64,000 nt of DNA from Alphaproteobacteria bacterium (GCA_021325375.1 JAJPHG010000011.1:62001-126000), one strand, 5' to 3'. Numbered from the stretch's first letter, positions 14,897 through 23,979 are shown. The notes: generated by a model from the letters alone, not told the origin. Translations and numbers: made by a program.

Positions 14897-16238
14897 CGGG
14901 CGCCCCGTGCGGTATCTCGCGGCGGCGAGCGGGCGCGTGCGTCTGCGCACGCTGTGCAATCTGCGCTGGCTCGCCATCGCGGGCCAGTCGGCGACGCTGT
15001 TCATCGTCTATTTCGGGCTCAACTACCGCCTGCCGTTCCTGGCCTGCGCGACCGGCATCGGCATCAGCGCCGTGCTCAACGTCGTGCTGTTCCTGTCCTA
15101 TCCGCCGAGCCATCGCCTCACAAACCGCGACGCGACCGTCTATCTCGCCTTCGACGTGCTGCAGCTCGCGGCCCTTCTCTATCTCACCGGCGGCATCCTC
15201 AACCCCTTCGCGCTGATGTTCTTAGCGCCCGTCGTCATCGCGGCGGCGACGCTCAATCTGAGCAACACGCTGATCCTGGGCGGCATCGCGCTCGCCTCGG
15301 TGTCGGTGATCTCGATCGTGCACAAGCCGCTGCCCTGGGCCTCGGGCGACAGCATGGATCTGCCGCAGCTTTACCAGGCCGGCATCTGGGCCTCGCTCGT
15401 CATCGGCATCGGCTTCACCTCGATCTATGCCTGGCGCATCGCCAGCGAAGGCGCGCGCATGTCGGCGGGCCTGGCCGCGACGCAACTGGCATTGGCGCGC
15501 GAGCATCGTCTGGCGGCGCTCGGGGCGCTGGCGACGGCGGCGGCGCATGAGCTCGGCACGCCGCTCGGCACCATCGCGGTCGTGGCGCGCGAGCTCGAGC
15601 GCGCCCTGCCTGAGAACTCGTCCGAGATCGAGGACGTGCGGCTCTTGCGCGCCCAGGCCGAGCGCTGCCGTGCGATCCTGGCGCGGCTGGCCGATCCGGG
15701 CGCGATGCTGGGCGCGACCACGCGCCTGCCGCTCGGCGCGCTGCTCGACGATATCGTCGAGCCCTATCGCGGCGAGGATATCGAGATCGCGGTCGAGACC
15801 CAGAAGGGGCCGGAGCCCCAGGTCTGGCGCGCGCCGGAGCTGCTGCACGGGCTCGCCAATTTCATCGAGAACGCGGCCGATTTCGCGCGCACGCGGGTGT
15901 GCGTCCAGGCGGCGTTCGACGATTCCGAGATCCGCGTCTCGGTGGAGGATGACGGCCCCGGCTTCTCGCCCGACATCTTCGAGCGGATCGGCGAGCCCTA
16001 CGTCACCTCGCGCCCGGGCCACTATGCCTTGGGCGAAAGCGAGATCGGCCCCGGCGCCGAGCTCGGCCAGCATGCCGGCATGGGGCTCGGCTTCTTCATC
16101 GCCAAGACGCTCCTGGAGCAGACCGGCGCGCGGGTGAAGGCGCTCAACCTGCCGGGCGGCGGGGCACGGGTTGCCGTGTCCTGGCCGCGCGGCGTGATCG
16201 ACGGCGAGACTGCGCCTGCTGCCCCAAAGGAGGATTGA
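14883..16238 (+). CDS. actS: Redox sensor histidine kinase (RegB/ActS/PrrB type)
   Basis: 451 residues. About six membrane segments occupy residues 20-190 and include the quinone-binding box GGILNPF (103-109). The phosphoacceptor is H222 in AHELGTPLG. C262 in AERCRAIL matches the redox-active Cys of the RegB linker region. The C-terminal ATPase has N (LANFIENAADFA), D (VEDDGPGF) and a glycine-rich GMGLGFF block. It senses quinone or oxygen state and phosphorylates ActR (16331-16864). I choose the ATG at 14883, the last of four tandem ATG units and the only one in frame with the family N terminus. Confidence 0.93.
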   Translation: MSESGGRPVRYLAAASGRVRLRTLCNLRWLAIAGQSATLFIVYFGLNYRLPFLACATGIGISAVLNVVLFLSYPPSHRLTNRDATVYLAFDVLQLAALLYLTGGILNPFALMFLAPVVIAAATLNLSNTLILGGIALASVSVISIVHKPLPWASGDSMDLPQLYQAGIWASLVIGIGFTSIYAWRIASEGARMSAGLAATQLALAREHRLAALGALATAAAHELGTPLGTIAVVARELERALPENSSEIEDVRLLRAQAERCRAILARLADPGAMLGATTRLPLGALLDDIVEPYRGEDIEIAVETQKGPEPQVWRAPELLHGLANFIENAADFARTRVCVQAAFDDSEIRVSVEDDGPGFSPDIFERIGEPYVTSRPGHYALGESEIGPGAELGQHAGMGLGFFIAKTLLEQTGARVKALNLPGGGARVAVSWPRGVIDGETAPAAPKED

Positions 16239-16330
16239 GAATCCTTGATTTGCGCGCAATTTACGGGTCCAGCGAAGGTCGCTTGACCCTATTGCGCTTT
16301 GGGCGCGGGCGGGGGCATAAGGCCCCCGAA

Positions 16331-16864
16331 ATGACCGGCGAAGACAAGACCCTCCTCATCGTCGAGGACGACCGTCCCCTGCGCGAGCGCCTGGCGCGCG
16401 CCATGGAGGCCCGTGGCTTCACCGTCGCCATTGCCGAGAGCGTGGCCGAAGGCAAGGCCCGCGCCAAGGAAGCGCCCCCCGCCTATGCCGTGGTCGACCT
16501 CAAGCTCGAGGACGGAAACGGCCTCGACGTAGTCGAGACGCTGCACACGGTGCGCCCCGATTCCCGCGTGGTGGTCTTGACCGGCTTCGGCAACATCGCC
16601 ACCGCCGTCGCCGCGGTGAAATACGGCGCCATCGACTATCTGCCCAAGCCCGCCGACGCCGACGACATCCTGGCCGCGCTCCTGGCGCAGCCCGGCTCCA
16701 AGCCCAAGCCGCCCGAGAACCCGATGTCGGCCGACCGCGTGCGCTGGGAGCACATCCAGCGCGTCTACGAGCTGTGCGGCCACAACGTCTCGGAGACCGC
16801 CCGCCGCCTCAACATGCACCGGCGCACCCTGCAGCGGATATTGGCGAAGCGAAGCCCGCGCTAA
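16331..16864 (+). CDS. actR: Redox response regulator (RegA/ActR/PrrA type)
   Basis: 177 residues, close to the family length. The receiver domain has the acidic pair in VEDDRPLRERL, phosphoacceptor D56 (AYAVVDLKLEDG) and Lys in YLPKPAD. A Fis-type helix-turn-helix (NVSETARRLNMHRRTLQRIL) closes the protein. It is the partner of ActS and probably controls respiratory and copper-oxidase genes, including perhaps the divergent SCO1 gene. The 92-nt gap from actS lacks a clear terminator. I reject an upstream ATG at 16235. Its TAA interlocks with the stop of the convergent gene. Confidence 0.93.
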   Translation: MTGEDKTLLIVEDDRPLRERLARAMEARGFTVAIAESVAEGKARAKEAPPAYAVVDLKLEDGNGLDVVETLHTVRPDSRVVVLTGFGNIATAVAAVKYGAIDYLPKPADADDILAALLAQPGSKPKPPENPMSADRVRWEHIQRVYELCGHNVSETARRLNMHRRTLQRILAKRSPR

Positions 16865-17529
16865 GCGAGCATCTTCACGTCCGGATAGACATGCCGCACG
16901 TGGCGCAACAGCGGCGAGCGCGCGGGTATTCCCATCACATGCAGCGCCACGCGATAGGCCGCTTCCCATTCCGCGCGCGTCAGCGGGCCGTTCATATCCG
17001 TATCGCCGACGAAGTTGACGAGCACGAGCCATGCCGTCACGCCCTGCGAGCGCAGGAAATGCAGATGCGCGAAGCGGTTGGCGAGCTGATAGAAAGCGTC
17101 GCACCATGACGCTTTGGGAGACGCCCCGGCGGCGGCGATGACGCAAGCGAGCGTGGCCTCGATGCGCGCGCGCGATGCGGGCTCCGCCGCCGTTCCCGGC
17201 GAGCACATCTCGTCGATATGGGCCTTGGCTTCGACAAGCAGCACCGCGCCGGTATCGCTGCGCGCGAGCGCATCCCATTGCGGCCCGTGCCGCGGCCAAA
17301 ACTCTTTCAGCGCGGGCGCCAGATGTGCGAATCCCAGACGTTCCAGGAACGCCGTGTCGCGGTATTCCGCGAAATCGTCTTCGGCGAGCGGCGACAGCCA
17401 CGACAGGGATCGCGCGTCTCCAAGCGCGGGCAGGATCGCCGCATCGAGCACGGCACGATCCGCGTTCACCGCGCGCTGAATCCACTTCAGGCTTCCGCGC
17501 GCGCCTTGCGGCTGTGGATAGCGGCTCAT
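16861..17529 (-). CDS. Putative PD-(D/E)xK-like protein of an SOS operon
   Basis: 222 residues, family not recognised. DTGAVLLVEAKAHIDEM (near residues 91-107) has the D...ExK pattern and beta-strand context of PD-(D/E)xK nucleases, though such short motifs can mislead. A conserved-looking SWCDAFYQLANRFAHLHFL follows. The ATG overlaps the stop of the YjbR-like gene (ATGA), and that gene overlaps mmcB in the same way, so all three should be made from the LexA-controlled promoter. A role in DNA-damage processing is inferred from this context only. Confidence 0.55.
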   Translation of the reverse strand: MSRYPQPQGARGSLKWIQRAVNADRAVLDAAILPALGDARSLSWLSPLAEDDFAEYRDTAFLERLGFAHLAPALKEFWPRHGPQWDALARSDTGAVLLVEAKAHIDEMCSPGTAAEPASRARIEATLACVIAAAGASPKASWCDAFYQLANRFAHLHFLRSQGVTAWLVLVNFVGDTDMNGPLTRAEWEAAYRVALHVMGIPARSPLLRHVRHVYPDVKMLA

Positions 17530-17891
17530 CGGCGCGGCCTCTTGACGGAGGGGGCAGCGGCGCCTGCCGTCAGCTTCTTCGGCGCCAGTTTCCGCCAGCG
17601 GCGGTCCAGCATTCCACGCAAGGTCTTCGCATCGATCTTCGACGCATAGGCCAGCACGCTCGGATAGTTCTTGTAGTGGTCGGTGATGAAGAACGTCTTC
17701 GGGTCGGCCTCCAGCAGCATGTCGCGCTCGTCGATGGAATCGACGATGAGCACGATGGAAGCCTCCTCGTCGCGCCAGCGGGTGAAGAACTTTTTCCCTA
17801 CCAGATAGGCGGGCTTGCCGTAGGACGGCGCCTCCACCGTGCCGGGGAAGGACAGCGCGACCTTCTTCAGCTGCGCCTTGGTCACGCTCAT
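17526..17891 (-). CDS. MmcQ/YjbR family protein
   Basis: A 121-residue protein with the YjbR core: KVALSFPGTVEAPSYGKPAY, FFTRWRDEEASIVL and LADKTF-like ADPKTFFITDHYKNYP. YjbR proteins have a CyaY-like fold and have been proposed to bind DNA; the function is not settled. The ATG overlaps the mmcB stop and its own stop overlaps the next start, giving a three-gene coupled operon. The C terminus is basic (APSVKRPRR), compatible with nucleic-acid binding. Confidence 0.8.
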   Translation of the reverse strand: MSVTKAQLKKVALSFPGTVEAPSYGKPAYLVGKKFFTRWRDEEASIVLIVDSIDERDMLLEADPKTFFITDHYKNYPSVLAYASKIDAKTLRGMLDRRWRKLAPKKLTAGAAAPSVKRPRR

Positions 17892-18316
17892 GTCGCGGCC
17901 GCCAGTTCGATGACGCTGGCGAGCCGTTCGGCCGCGACCTTGGCGAAGCTCAAGGTGACGGCCTTCCTGCGGCTCGCATGCAGCACGGTGCGCGCCGACG
18001 GGCGCACGATCGCGCCGCCATAGCGGTCGGCGGCGATCAGGCCCGTGCCGTCCGGCACGTGATGGTCGGGGAAGTCGGGCGGGATCGCGAAGTAGAACAG
18101 CTCGCAGAACTCCAGATATTCGGGCCATTTCTGGTCGCCCCTGAGATCGGCGACGCTGACCTTGATCTCCACCCCCAGCATCGTGCCGTCGGGTCCGAGA
18201 GCCGCCACGTCGAGCCTGCGCCCATTGGCGAGCGTGAACTCCAGGATCGGCGAGAAGCCTTCCTGCATCAGAACGCGGCTCACCCCGCGCGCGACGTCGG
18301 TTGCGGTCCCGTACAT
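17888..18316 (-). CDS. mmcB: MmcB family DNA repair protein
   Basis: 142 residues starting MYGTATDVARGVSRVL. The GVEIKVSVADLRGDQKWPEY segment, with acidic residue and ExK, marks a PD-(D/E)xK-type fold, and VPDGTGLIAAD is another family block. MmcB is known from Caulobacter as an SOS-regulated protein that affects mitomycin C survival. A LexA box lies 14 nt upstream of this start. An ATG three codons earlier (18325) is only 5 nt from the LexA box, so I prefer the ATG at 18316. Confidence 0.88.
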   Translation of the reverse strand: MYGTATDVARGVSRVLMQEGFSPILEFTLANGRRLDVAALGPDGTMLGVEIKVSVADLRGDQKWPEYLEFCELFYFAIPPDFPDHHVPDGTGLIAADRYGGAIVRPSARTVLHASRRKAVTLSFAKVAAERLASVIELAAAT

Positions 18317-18329
18317 GGCCCGCATTGGA

Positions 18330-18353
18330 GAACATTCAAGGAACGAAAGTCAA
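18330..18353 (-). promoter_or_regulatory. LexA (SOS) box and -35 of the mmcB operon
   Basis: The minus strand reads GTTC-CTTGAAT-GTTC (18330-18344), an exact match to the alphaproteobacterial LexA consensus GTTC-N7-GTTC. It lies immediately downstream of a -35 TTGACT (18348-18353), in the promoter spacer, which is ideal for repression. It predicts DNA-damage induction of mmcB and the two coupled genes. Confidence 0.85.
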
Positions 18354-19183
18354 CCGGCGCGCGCCCGTATCAGATGACCGCCGCCGCTTCCCGGCCGGAC
18401 CCGGCTTTGCGGGAAATAGCGCGCGGCGATGGACGCGACGTCGAGATCCTCGATCTCGTCGAACCCCAAGGCGCGCAGCTCCGGATGGAGCGTGGCGGGG
18501 GTGAAGAAGGTGAGGAACGGCTCGCCCAGCGCCGCAACGCGCGCCGCGAAAGCCAGCGCGCGCAGGCGCGCCAGGATCGGACGGGCGTGCAGCGGCTCGC
18601 CATAGTCGAAGACGATCTGGTTGTCCTTTTGCGCCGCCACGAAGCGCAGCACCGCGAAGATCGCGGCGCGCGTCAGATAGGGCACGACGCCGAGCCACAG
18701 AAAGAACGCCGGCGCGTCGGATGCGAAGCCGTTCGCCGCGAGCCGTTCGGCCAGATTTTCGCGCTCGAAATCCATCGCCACGAAGCGCAACGTGTCGGGA
18801 AGCGCGATCGTCTCGGCGGCAAGGCGCTCGCGCTTCCAGGCCTGCGTCGCGGGATGATCGACTTCGAAGACCGTGAGATCGGGATAGGGGTTGCGCAAGG
18901 CGAAGGTGTCGAAGCCCGCGCCCAGCACGACGGCCTGTCGCGTACCGGACGCAACGGCGCCTGCGAGCGCGTCCTCGGCAAAGCGGCCGCGCGCTGCGAT
19001 GAAGAAGCGCAGCGCCTTGCCGGCCGGACCGGCGGCGCGCGAATCGGCGGCGGCAAGGTCCTCTTCGCTCAGGATCCGCCGCGCGAATTCGTCGCGGAAG
19101 ATCGCGCCCCGCTCCACGATCTGATGCGCCGCGCGATGGCCGGCCGCGCCGCGCGCCGTGCGGCTGGGCTCTCTAGGCTGCAT
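18350..19183 (-). CDS. SAM-dependent methyltransferase (LCM-like)
   Basis: About 277 residues. VVLGAGFDTFALRNP is the SAM-binding loop of the leucine carboxyl methyltransferase-like family, followed by FEVDHPATQAWKRERL (the VD..P motif) and YLTRAAIFAVLRFVA. These enzymes methylate carboxyl or hydroxyl groups; substrates of the bacterial members are mostly unknown. The start overlaps the end of the upstream SGNH gene by about 11 nt, so they are probably co-expressed. An alternative ATG lies 4 codons upstream. Its 3' end lies only 6 nt from the mmcB LexA box. Confidence 0.82.
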   Translation of the reverse strand: MQPREPSRTARGAAGHRAAHQIVERGAIFRDEFARRILSEEDLAAADSRAAGPAGKALRFFIAARGRFAEDALAGAVASGTRQAVVLGAGFDTFALRNPYPDLTVFEVDHPATQAWKRERLAAETIALPDTLRFVAMDFERENLAERLAANGFASDAPAFFLWLGVVPYLTRAAIFAVLRFVAAQKDNQIVFDYGEPLHARPILARLRALAFAARVAALGEPFLTFFTPATLHPELRALGFDEIEDLDVASIAARYFPQSRVRPGSGGGHLIRARAG

Positions 19184-19877
19184 GCCGGACCGCACTCAGG
19201 ATCTTTGCCAGCGCGATCGCGCCATAGTCGTCGTTGCAGTGGCGCGTGTCCTCGCGCTCTGCGGTTCGGGACCGGGCCGCGAATTCCATCTTCGTCGTGA
19301 CGTTGTTCGGCGCGATCGTCTCCTCGGCCTGCGGAACGAAGAGCGCGGCGTGATCGGCGGCGAGCGCCTCGCATTCGCTCTCGAACAGCGCACGCAGCCT
19401 GGCTGTGGTGGCGTCGTCGAGCGACGGCGACCACTTGCAGAAGCCTTGCGGCTGGAAAGGCGCGGCGGCGAGAAGCGCGGGCGCCGTGGCGATCTTGCGC
19501 AGCTCGGTGAGGATATGGGCCGCGCCGGAATGGCGCACCAAGGCGTTGACCGCGGCGCGATAGGACTCCCAATCCGGATACCGGCCCGACGCCCAGAAGC
19601 CGAGCGGCATCAATATCCCAAGGTCCAGGCTGCAGACGATATAGGCGTCGAAATCCGAAGCGATCTCCTCCATGTCTTTCGTGCTGCGCACGAACTGCTC
19701 GCGAAGGCGCGCGCTGGCGGGCACAAGCTTGCCCTCCGCCGCGTGCACGTTGTGCCACTCTGCCTTGTCGCCCGCGAAGAAGGTGATCTCGGTCCCGGGA
19801 AAATCGCCCGCGATGCGCGTCCACCCGCGCTTGAGGGCGGCCGCGTGCGAATCTCCCATCAGGCAGATCTTGGTCAT
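19173..19877 (-). CDS. SGNH-like protein, distant paralogue of the 3383-4195 protein
   Basis: 234 residues beginning MTKICLMGDSHAAALKRGW, where GDSH fits the SGNH nucleophile block. DTRHCNDDYGAIALAKIL near the C terminus places a His and Asp as in the relative at 3383-4195 (GNSH... MHMNEAYGRIML). There is no signal peptide. The two share about the same layout but low identity. It is followed by the overlapping methyltransferase gene. Substrate unknown; deacylase or acyltransferase activity is possible. Confidence 0.6.
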   Translation of the reverse strand: MTKICLMGDSHAAALKRGWTRIAGDFPGTEITFFAGDKAEWHNVHAAEGKLVPASARLREQFVRSTKDMEEIASDFDAYIVCSLDLGILMPLGFWASGRYPDWESYRAAVNALVRHSGAAHILTELRKIATAPALLAAAPFQPQGFCKWSPSLDDATTARLRALFESECEALAADHAALFVPQAEETIAPNNVTTKMEFAARSRTAEREDTRHCNDDYGAIALAKILSAVRHAA

Positions 19878-19886
19878 GACGCGCGA

Positions 19887-20564
19887 TTATAGCAGCCGCT
19901 CATAGAAGCCGCCGAAAGTGTGTGCTTGGTCGACGAGATGGATCTCCAGGATCCAGTGGCGTTCGTTGCCGTTCGCGTCGGGGTCGCGCATCGGCGCCGT
20001 GTTGGCGGGCGCGATGCGGTGCAGGTCGGCTGGCCCCGGCACGCGCTGGGCATGCGGGAACTCGCCCACGATATGGCCCGCGATCGTGCCGCCGAAGATC
20101 CAGCCCGCCTCGGAAGCGGTCTTCTGCGCGAAGGCATAGAGCTCGGCGCCGGTGATGCCGGGCGAGGCGCGATAGTGCGCCCTCACGACGTCGAAGAGCC
20201 TGGGCAGGTCGGCGACGAGGCGCTTTTTCTCAGGATCGTTGCCCAGCGCATAGGAGCGGCCGAGATCGGCCTCCCATTCGCCGAACACGGGGCCGAGGTC
20301 GAGATAGACCGTGTCCTCGGGCCCGATCACGCGCACCGGCGGCTTCTCGTGGAATGTGCAGATCGAGTTCGGGCCGGCGCGCACGATGCGCTTGTGCCAG
20401 TTGACGGTGACGGCGAAATCGCGCTCGGCGAGCTTGCGGATGTCGTCGTCGACGTCGCTCTCGAGCCGGCCGGGTGCGACGAACCCCGCGCGCTCGATGG
20501 CATCGAACATCGCCATGCCGCGCGCCTGCGCGGCTTCGAGCTGGGCACGGCGGGTGCTTGTCAT
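19887..20564 (-). CDS. M24-fold (creatinase/aminopeptidase-like) protein
   Basis: 225 residues starting MTSTRRAQLEAAQARGMAMF. The pita-bread metal-site residues can be placed: two Asp in VYLDLGPVFGEWEADLGRSY, His in AGHIVGEFPH and Glu in HWILEIHLVD. The N-terminal creatinase domain is missing, so it is a single-domain M24 protein; dipeptidase, aminopeptidase or a non-peptidase role cannot be separated. I exclude in-frame codons upstream of 20564 because they run into the palindromic repeat at 20592-20677. It lies 10 nt upstream of the SGNH gene. Confidence 0.78.
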   Translation of the reverse strand: MTSTRRAQLEAAQARGMAMFDAIERAGFVAPGRLESDVDDDIRKLAERDFAVTVNWHKRIVRAGPNSICTFHEKPPVRVIGPEDTVYLDLGPVFGEWEADLGRSYALGNDPEKKRLVADLPRLFDVVRAHYRASPGITGAELYAFAQKTASEAGWIFGGTIAGHIVGEFPHAQRVPGPADLHRIAPANTAPMRDPDANGNERHWILEIHLVDQAHTFGGFYERLL

Positions 20565-20591
20565 GAACGGATTTATCCGTTTTCCCGAACC

Positions 20592-20677
20592 GTCATGGCC
20601 GCCCTTGTGGCGGCCATCCATACTCCCGCATGCCGCAGCGAGTTCATGGATGGCCGGGACAAGCCCGGCCATGACGA
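20592..20677. repeat. Palindromic repeat with hairpin arms
   Basis: It starts CGTCATGGCCGCC and ends GGCCGGGACAAGCCCGGCCATGACG (core GGCCGGGACAAGCCCGGCC). Each arm is itself a hairpin (GGCCGCCCTTGTGGCGGCC and the right arm). The ends CGTCATGGC/GCCATGACG resemble those of the composite A elements, so it may be a shorter relative. Confidence 0.75.
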
Positions 20678-20751
20678 TGAAGACGTTTCAGCCAAAACTA
20701 CGCACGCCCGGCCGCAAAAGCAAAAGCCTGGCGTGGGCTTTGACGAGAGCG

Positions 20752-21864
20752 CTACTCCGCCGCCAGCAACGCCGCGCCGCTGCGGCCGGTGAAGTTGATG
20801 CTCTGCAGGTACTGGATGCCCTCTTCGGCGATGTCGTCGCCGACCATGCGCTCGCCTTCGCCCTTGAGCTCGTCCATGTCGACATACATCGCATAGAAGG
20901 CGCGGGTGCGCTCGGTGATGATGCCGGCGTTGAGCAGCGTCTTGATGAGAACGCGGAAGATGTTGGTCGACTGCTTCATGCTCTCGCGGCGGTGATCGTC
21001 GGTATAGGCTTCCATGATCGCGGCGCGCGCGTCCTGCCAGTCGATGCCGACGCCGGCATAGACCGTCTTCATCTGCTCGGAATTGACGAGGTTGAAGAGC
21101 AGCGTCTGGAAGCACTGCGCCGCCCAGTCCTCGACGATGTTGTGCTCTTCGGGCGAGAGCTTGGGGATCGTGCGGTCGGCCCAGATCTTGCCGAATTTGT
21201 GGTGGAACGCCTCGTCGGTCATCACCAGCTGGCAGAGCTTGACGAGCAGCGGATCCTGGCTCTTCTGGTAGAGCGTCGCGAACGCGCCCATCGCAAGGCC
21301 TTCGACGAGCATCTGCATGCCGACGATCTTCTTGTAGACCTCGGGCGCGCCGACGATCTCGGTCAGCATGTTCTTCAGCGTCTCGCCGCACGGCGCGGGC
21401 GTGCCCCAGCGCGCCTTGATGTAGGCGCTGAAGGCGGTGACGTGACGGGCTTCCTCGCGCGTCTGGTTGGCGGCGTATTCCTGCGCGCCGGGATCTTTCA
21501 GGATGTGGCAGAGCGAGGCCGAGAGCGCGAGCGCGCCCTGCTCGCCGTGCAGGATGCCGCTGATCTGCCAGCGCGAGGCCTCGTTGGCGAATTTGATCTT
21601 GTCCGCCTCGCTCATCGCGTCGCCGATGCGGGTGGAGAAGATCGGGAAGAATCCGCGCGGCATGATCGTCTTGGCGGTCAGGTCGAACGGCTCGTCGAAG
21701 TCGATGTACTTCTTGTCCAGCGGGTCCCAGAAATGGTCGTTGGTGGCCGAGATGATCTTGTCGAACACCGTCGAGCGGTTGCCGTAGCGCTCCACCTCCA
21801 GCATCGCCGGGAAATCGTCGGGAGCGACCGCGTCATAGGCGTTGTCTTTGGTGATCTGGACCAT
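20752..21864 (-). CDS. Ferritin-like diiron-carboxylate protein, paralogue 2
   Basis: 370 residues, about two thirds identical to the protein at 2091-3209. The same ligands are conserved (HGEQGAL, TREEARH, LVEGLAMG, TDEAFHH), as is the C-terminal MVGDDIAEEGI block. Divergence concentrates at residues 60-100 and 150-180, which could change substrate access. It lies just downstream of an S41 peptidase gene on the same strand but has its own promoter, overlapping that gene's stop. A diiron oxidase or oxygenase is likely; the substrate is unknown. Confidence 0.8.
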   Translation of the reverse strand: MVQITKDNAYDAVAPDDFPAMLEVERYGNRSTVFDKIISATNDHFWDPLDKKYIDFDEPFDLTAKTIMPRGFFPIFSTRIGDAMSEADKIKFANEASRWQISGILHGEQGALALSASLCHILKDPGAQEYAANQTREEARHVTAFSAYIKARWGTPAPCGETLKNMLTEIVGAPEVYKKIVGMQMLVEGLAMGAFATLYQKSQDPLLVKLCQLVMTDEAFHHKFGKIWADRTIPKLSPEEHNIVEDWAAQCFQTLLFNLVNSEQMKTVYAGVGIDWQDARAAIMEAYTDDHRRESMKQSTNIFRVLIKTLLNAGIITERTRAFYAMYVDMDELKGEGERMVGDDIAEEGIQYLQSINFTGRSGAALLAAE

Positions 21865-21895
21865 GGGCGCACTCCGCGAGGCTCTGACGAAACGC

Positions 21896-21943
21896 AGTAT
21901 GGAACGTGATGATAAATAGTCAATAAAAATGACGCCTGCGTCA
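21896..21943 (-). promoter_or_regulatory. Promoter and palindromic operator of the second diiron gene
   Basis: On the minus strand TGACGC-AG-GCGTCA (21930-21943) is followed after 6 nt by -35 TTGACT (21918-21923), a 16-nt spacer and -10 CATACT (21896-21901). The ATG is 65 nt from the palindrome. The layout matches 2013-2061 almost base for base. The palindrome overlaps the stop codon of the upstream S41 gene. Confidence 0.68.
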
Positions 21944-23386
21944 TGATTTATGACGGGCCGTCATCCGCGCGCGTTCGATGGCGTCCGGCAGCGCGGTCAA
22001 GAAAGCGGCCGCCCGCAGCTTGGGCCCATCATGCCGTCCCCAGCCGAGCATCAGATCGGGGCGCACGCCGCGGACTTCGTTGCTTCCGTCCCGGCGCAGG
22101 CGGGCGCAGTCCGGGAGCTGCAGCTGCCCACCGCTATTGGTCAGGATGATCGGCGACGATCCGTCCGTATGTCCGCAGCCGGCCCCACCGGTCGGCTCGC
22201 CGATGATGAACGCCGCGTGGTTGTCCTGGAGCACGGAAGCGAACTCCTCCGACGCCGACCAGCTTTCGCCGTCGACGAGCACGATCAGCGGCCCGCGCCA
22301 CACCCCTTCGCGGTAGGGATATTCCATCGGCGTGAAAACCGTCGCGGCCCATGCCTTGCCGCGCAGGGACGCCGGATCGGCGGATGCGAGCAAACCCGAC
22401 GCGTAGAAACCTTCGCCGAGCCAGGCGCAATCCGGATGCCGCGCCTTCAACAACGGCGCGGAATCGCAAGGCGTGGCGGCAACGGCGCGCTTCGCGGCCG
22501 CCTGGTCGGCGAGGCTCAGCAGAAATGTGTGGTCCCCGGCCGTCGCGGTCTTCGCGGCATCGCGCAGCGTCGTCTCGGCATCGGCGAGTTCCTTCATCCA
22601 TTGCGCGCCGCGCACGAAATCCATGCGCTCGGAGACGAGCCGCCTGGGCGTCAGCATGCGCGCTGCGGCTTCCGCCCATTCGCTGCCGCCGCCATTGCCG
22701 GTGATGTCGACGACGAGCGCGTCGATCCGCGCACGTTCGAGCGCCTCGATCTGCGCAATGAAATCCTGCGTCATGCGCACGTCGGCCCAACGCGCGATCT
22801 TGTCGGCGCAGTCGTCCGGGCAAGGCTTGTCCGACGCGATGGAGAGCGCCTCAAGTGCCGCCCGGCACAGAGCCGGAAAGGCTTCGGAGCTGAACAGCGC
22901 GATCTTCAGCACGCCGACGCGGTGCCTGCCGACCCTGATCGTGCCGGCAGGAAACATGTCCGATTGCTCGTTGCGAAGCGGCATGTAGCCCGGCGCAAGC
23001 GCCGCCAGCGGCGCTGCCGCCTTGGCGTTGTCGAAACCCGTTTCGACGCAGGCATCATGCGGGACTGCCGTTTGCGGGCTCGCTTGCGTCGGCCAATCGA
23101 TCTCGACATGGCCATCGCCGAGCCTGCGCACGAGGCCGTCGAAGGCGGCTTTGGCATCACCGGCGTTCTGGGCTTTCAGAATGCGAGCCTGCGCGCGCGA
23201 GAAATAGTCGTCGAGATCGGCGCCGCGGTCGAACACCGCCCATTCGAGATTGGCGTATTTCGTCGCCATGGCCGCGCGCATCTGCGCGAGGTCGTCGAGC
23301 CAGGGCCTCGCGTCGAAACCGGGCCCGGCACGCGAAGGCGCGACGACGAGAAGCGCCAAGAGCGCGAAGGCCGCACGATGCATCAT
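21941..23386 (-). CDS. Secreted S41-type peptidase-like protein
   Basis: 481 residues with a signal peptide ([20 protein letters not shown]). The S41 core is recognisable: [29 protein letters not shown], the nucleophile block [18 protein letters not shown] and [12 protein letters not shown]. Several Cys suggest disulfides. No PDZ domain is evident. S41 enzymes are tail-specific or tricorn-like serine proteases with Ser-Lys catalysis; the Ser is present but I cannot place the Lys confidently. The ATG overlaps the hisB stop (ATGA), an odd partner for a periplasmic protease. Confidence 0.75.
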   Translation of the reverse strand: MMHRAAFALLALLVVAPSRAGPGFDARPWLDDLAQMRAAMATKYANLEWAVFDRGADLDDYFSRAQARILKAQNAGDAKAAFDGLVRRLGDGHVEIDWPTQASPQTAVPHDACVETGFDNAKAAAPLAALAPGYMPLRNEQSDMFPAGTIRVGRHRVGVLKIALFSSEAFPALCRAALEALSIASDKPCPDDCADKIARWADVRMTQDFIAQIEALERARIDALVVDITGNGGGSEWAEAAARMLTPRRLVSERMDFVRGAQWMKELADAETTLRDAAKTATAGDHTFLLSLADQAAAKRAVAATPCDSAPLLKARHPDCAWLGEGFYASGLLASADPASLRGKAWAATVFTPMEYPYREGVWRGPLIVLVDGESWSASEEFASVLQDNHAAFIIGEPTGGAGCGHTDGSSPIILTNSGGQLQLPDCARLRRDGSNEVRGVRPDLMLGWGRHDGPKLRAAAFLTALPDAIERARMTARHKS

Positions 23387-23979
23387 GCGCCGGAGAGCGT
23401 GCCCTTGGTCGAGGCGACGCCGCCTTCCAGCCGCTCGTCGGGCGCGATGGCCTGGCGCAGCGCCCGCGCCGTGCCCTTGAAGCAGCTTTCGACGATGTGA
23501 TGACTGTTGGCGCCGGTGAGGTTCTCGATGTGCAGGCACAGCCCCGCATGCTGGGCGAGCGCCTGGAACCATTCTTTGAACAGCTCGGTGTCCATCTCGC
23601 CGAGCTTGGGCGTGGGGATCTGGACCTTCCAGACGAAATAGGGGCGGTTGGAGACGTCGACCGCGACGCGCGTCAGAGTCTCGTCCATCGGGATCAGCGC
23701 CGCGCCGAAGCGGGTGATGCCGGAGAAATCGCCCAAGGCCTTCCGGATCGCCTGGCCGATGACGATGGCGGTGTCCTCGGTCGTGTGGTGGAAGTCGACA
23801 TGCAGGTCGCCCTGGGCACGGACCTTCAGATCGATCATCGAATGGCGGCCGAAGCTCTCCAGCATGTGGTCGAGGAAGCCGATCCCGGTATCGACGTCGC
23901 ACTCCCCCGACCCGTCCAGGTCGATGGAGACGGCGATCTCGGTTTCCCTAGTCTTGCGTTCGACGGTGGCAGTGCGCAT
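23383..23979 (-). CDS. hisB: Imidazoleglycerol-phosphate dehydratase
   Basis: 198 residues, the monofunctional length. HisB removes water from imidazoleglycerol phosphate in histidine synthesis. The duplicated metal-binding motifs [12 protein letters not shown] and [11 protein letters not shown] are present, with [13 protein letters not shown]. In many alphaproteobacteria hisB leads hisH-hisA-hisF near hslVU; here hslV lies 3 kb away and the next gene is an S41 protease, so the usual his cluster is broken. The gene starts ATG giving [15 protein letters not shown]. Confidence 0.96.
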   Translation of the reverse strand: MRTATVERKTRETEIAVSIDLDGSGECDVDTGIGFLDHMLESFGRHSMIDLKVRAQGDLHVDFHHTTEDTAIVIGQAIRKALGDFSGITRFGAALIPMDETLTRVAVDVSNRPYFVWKVQIPTPKLGEMDTELFKEWFQALAQHAGLCLHIENLTGANSHHIVESCFKGTARALRQAIAPDERLEGGVASTKGTLSGA

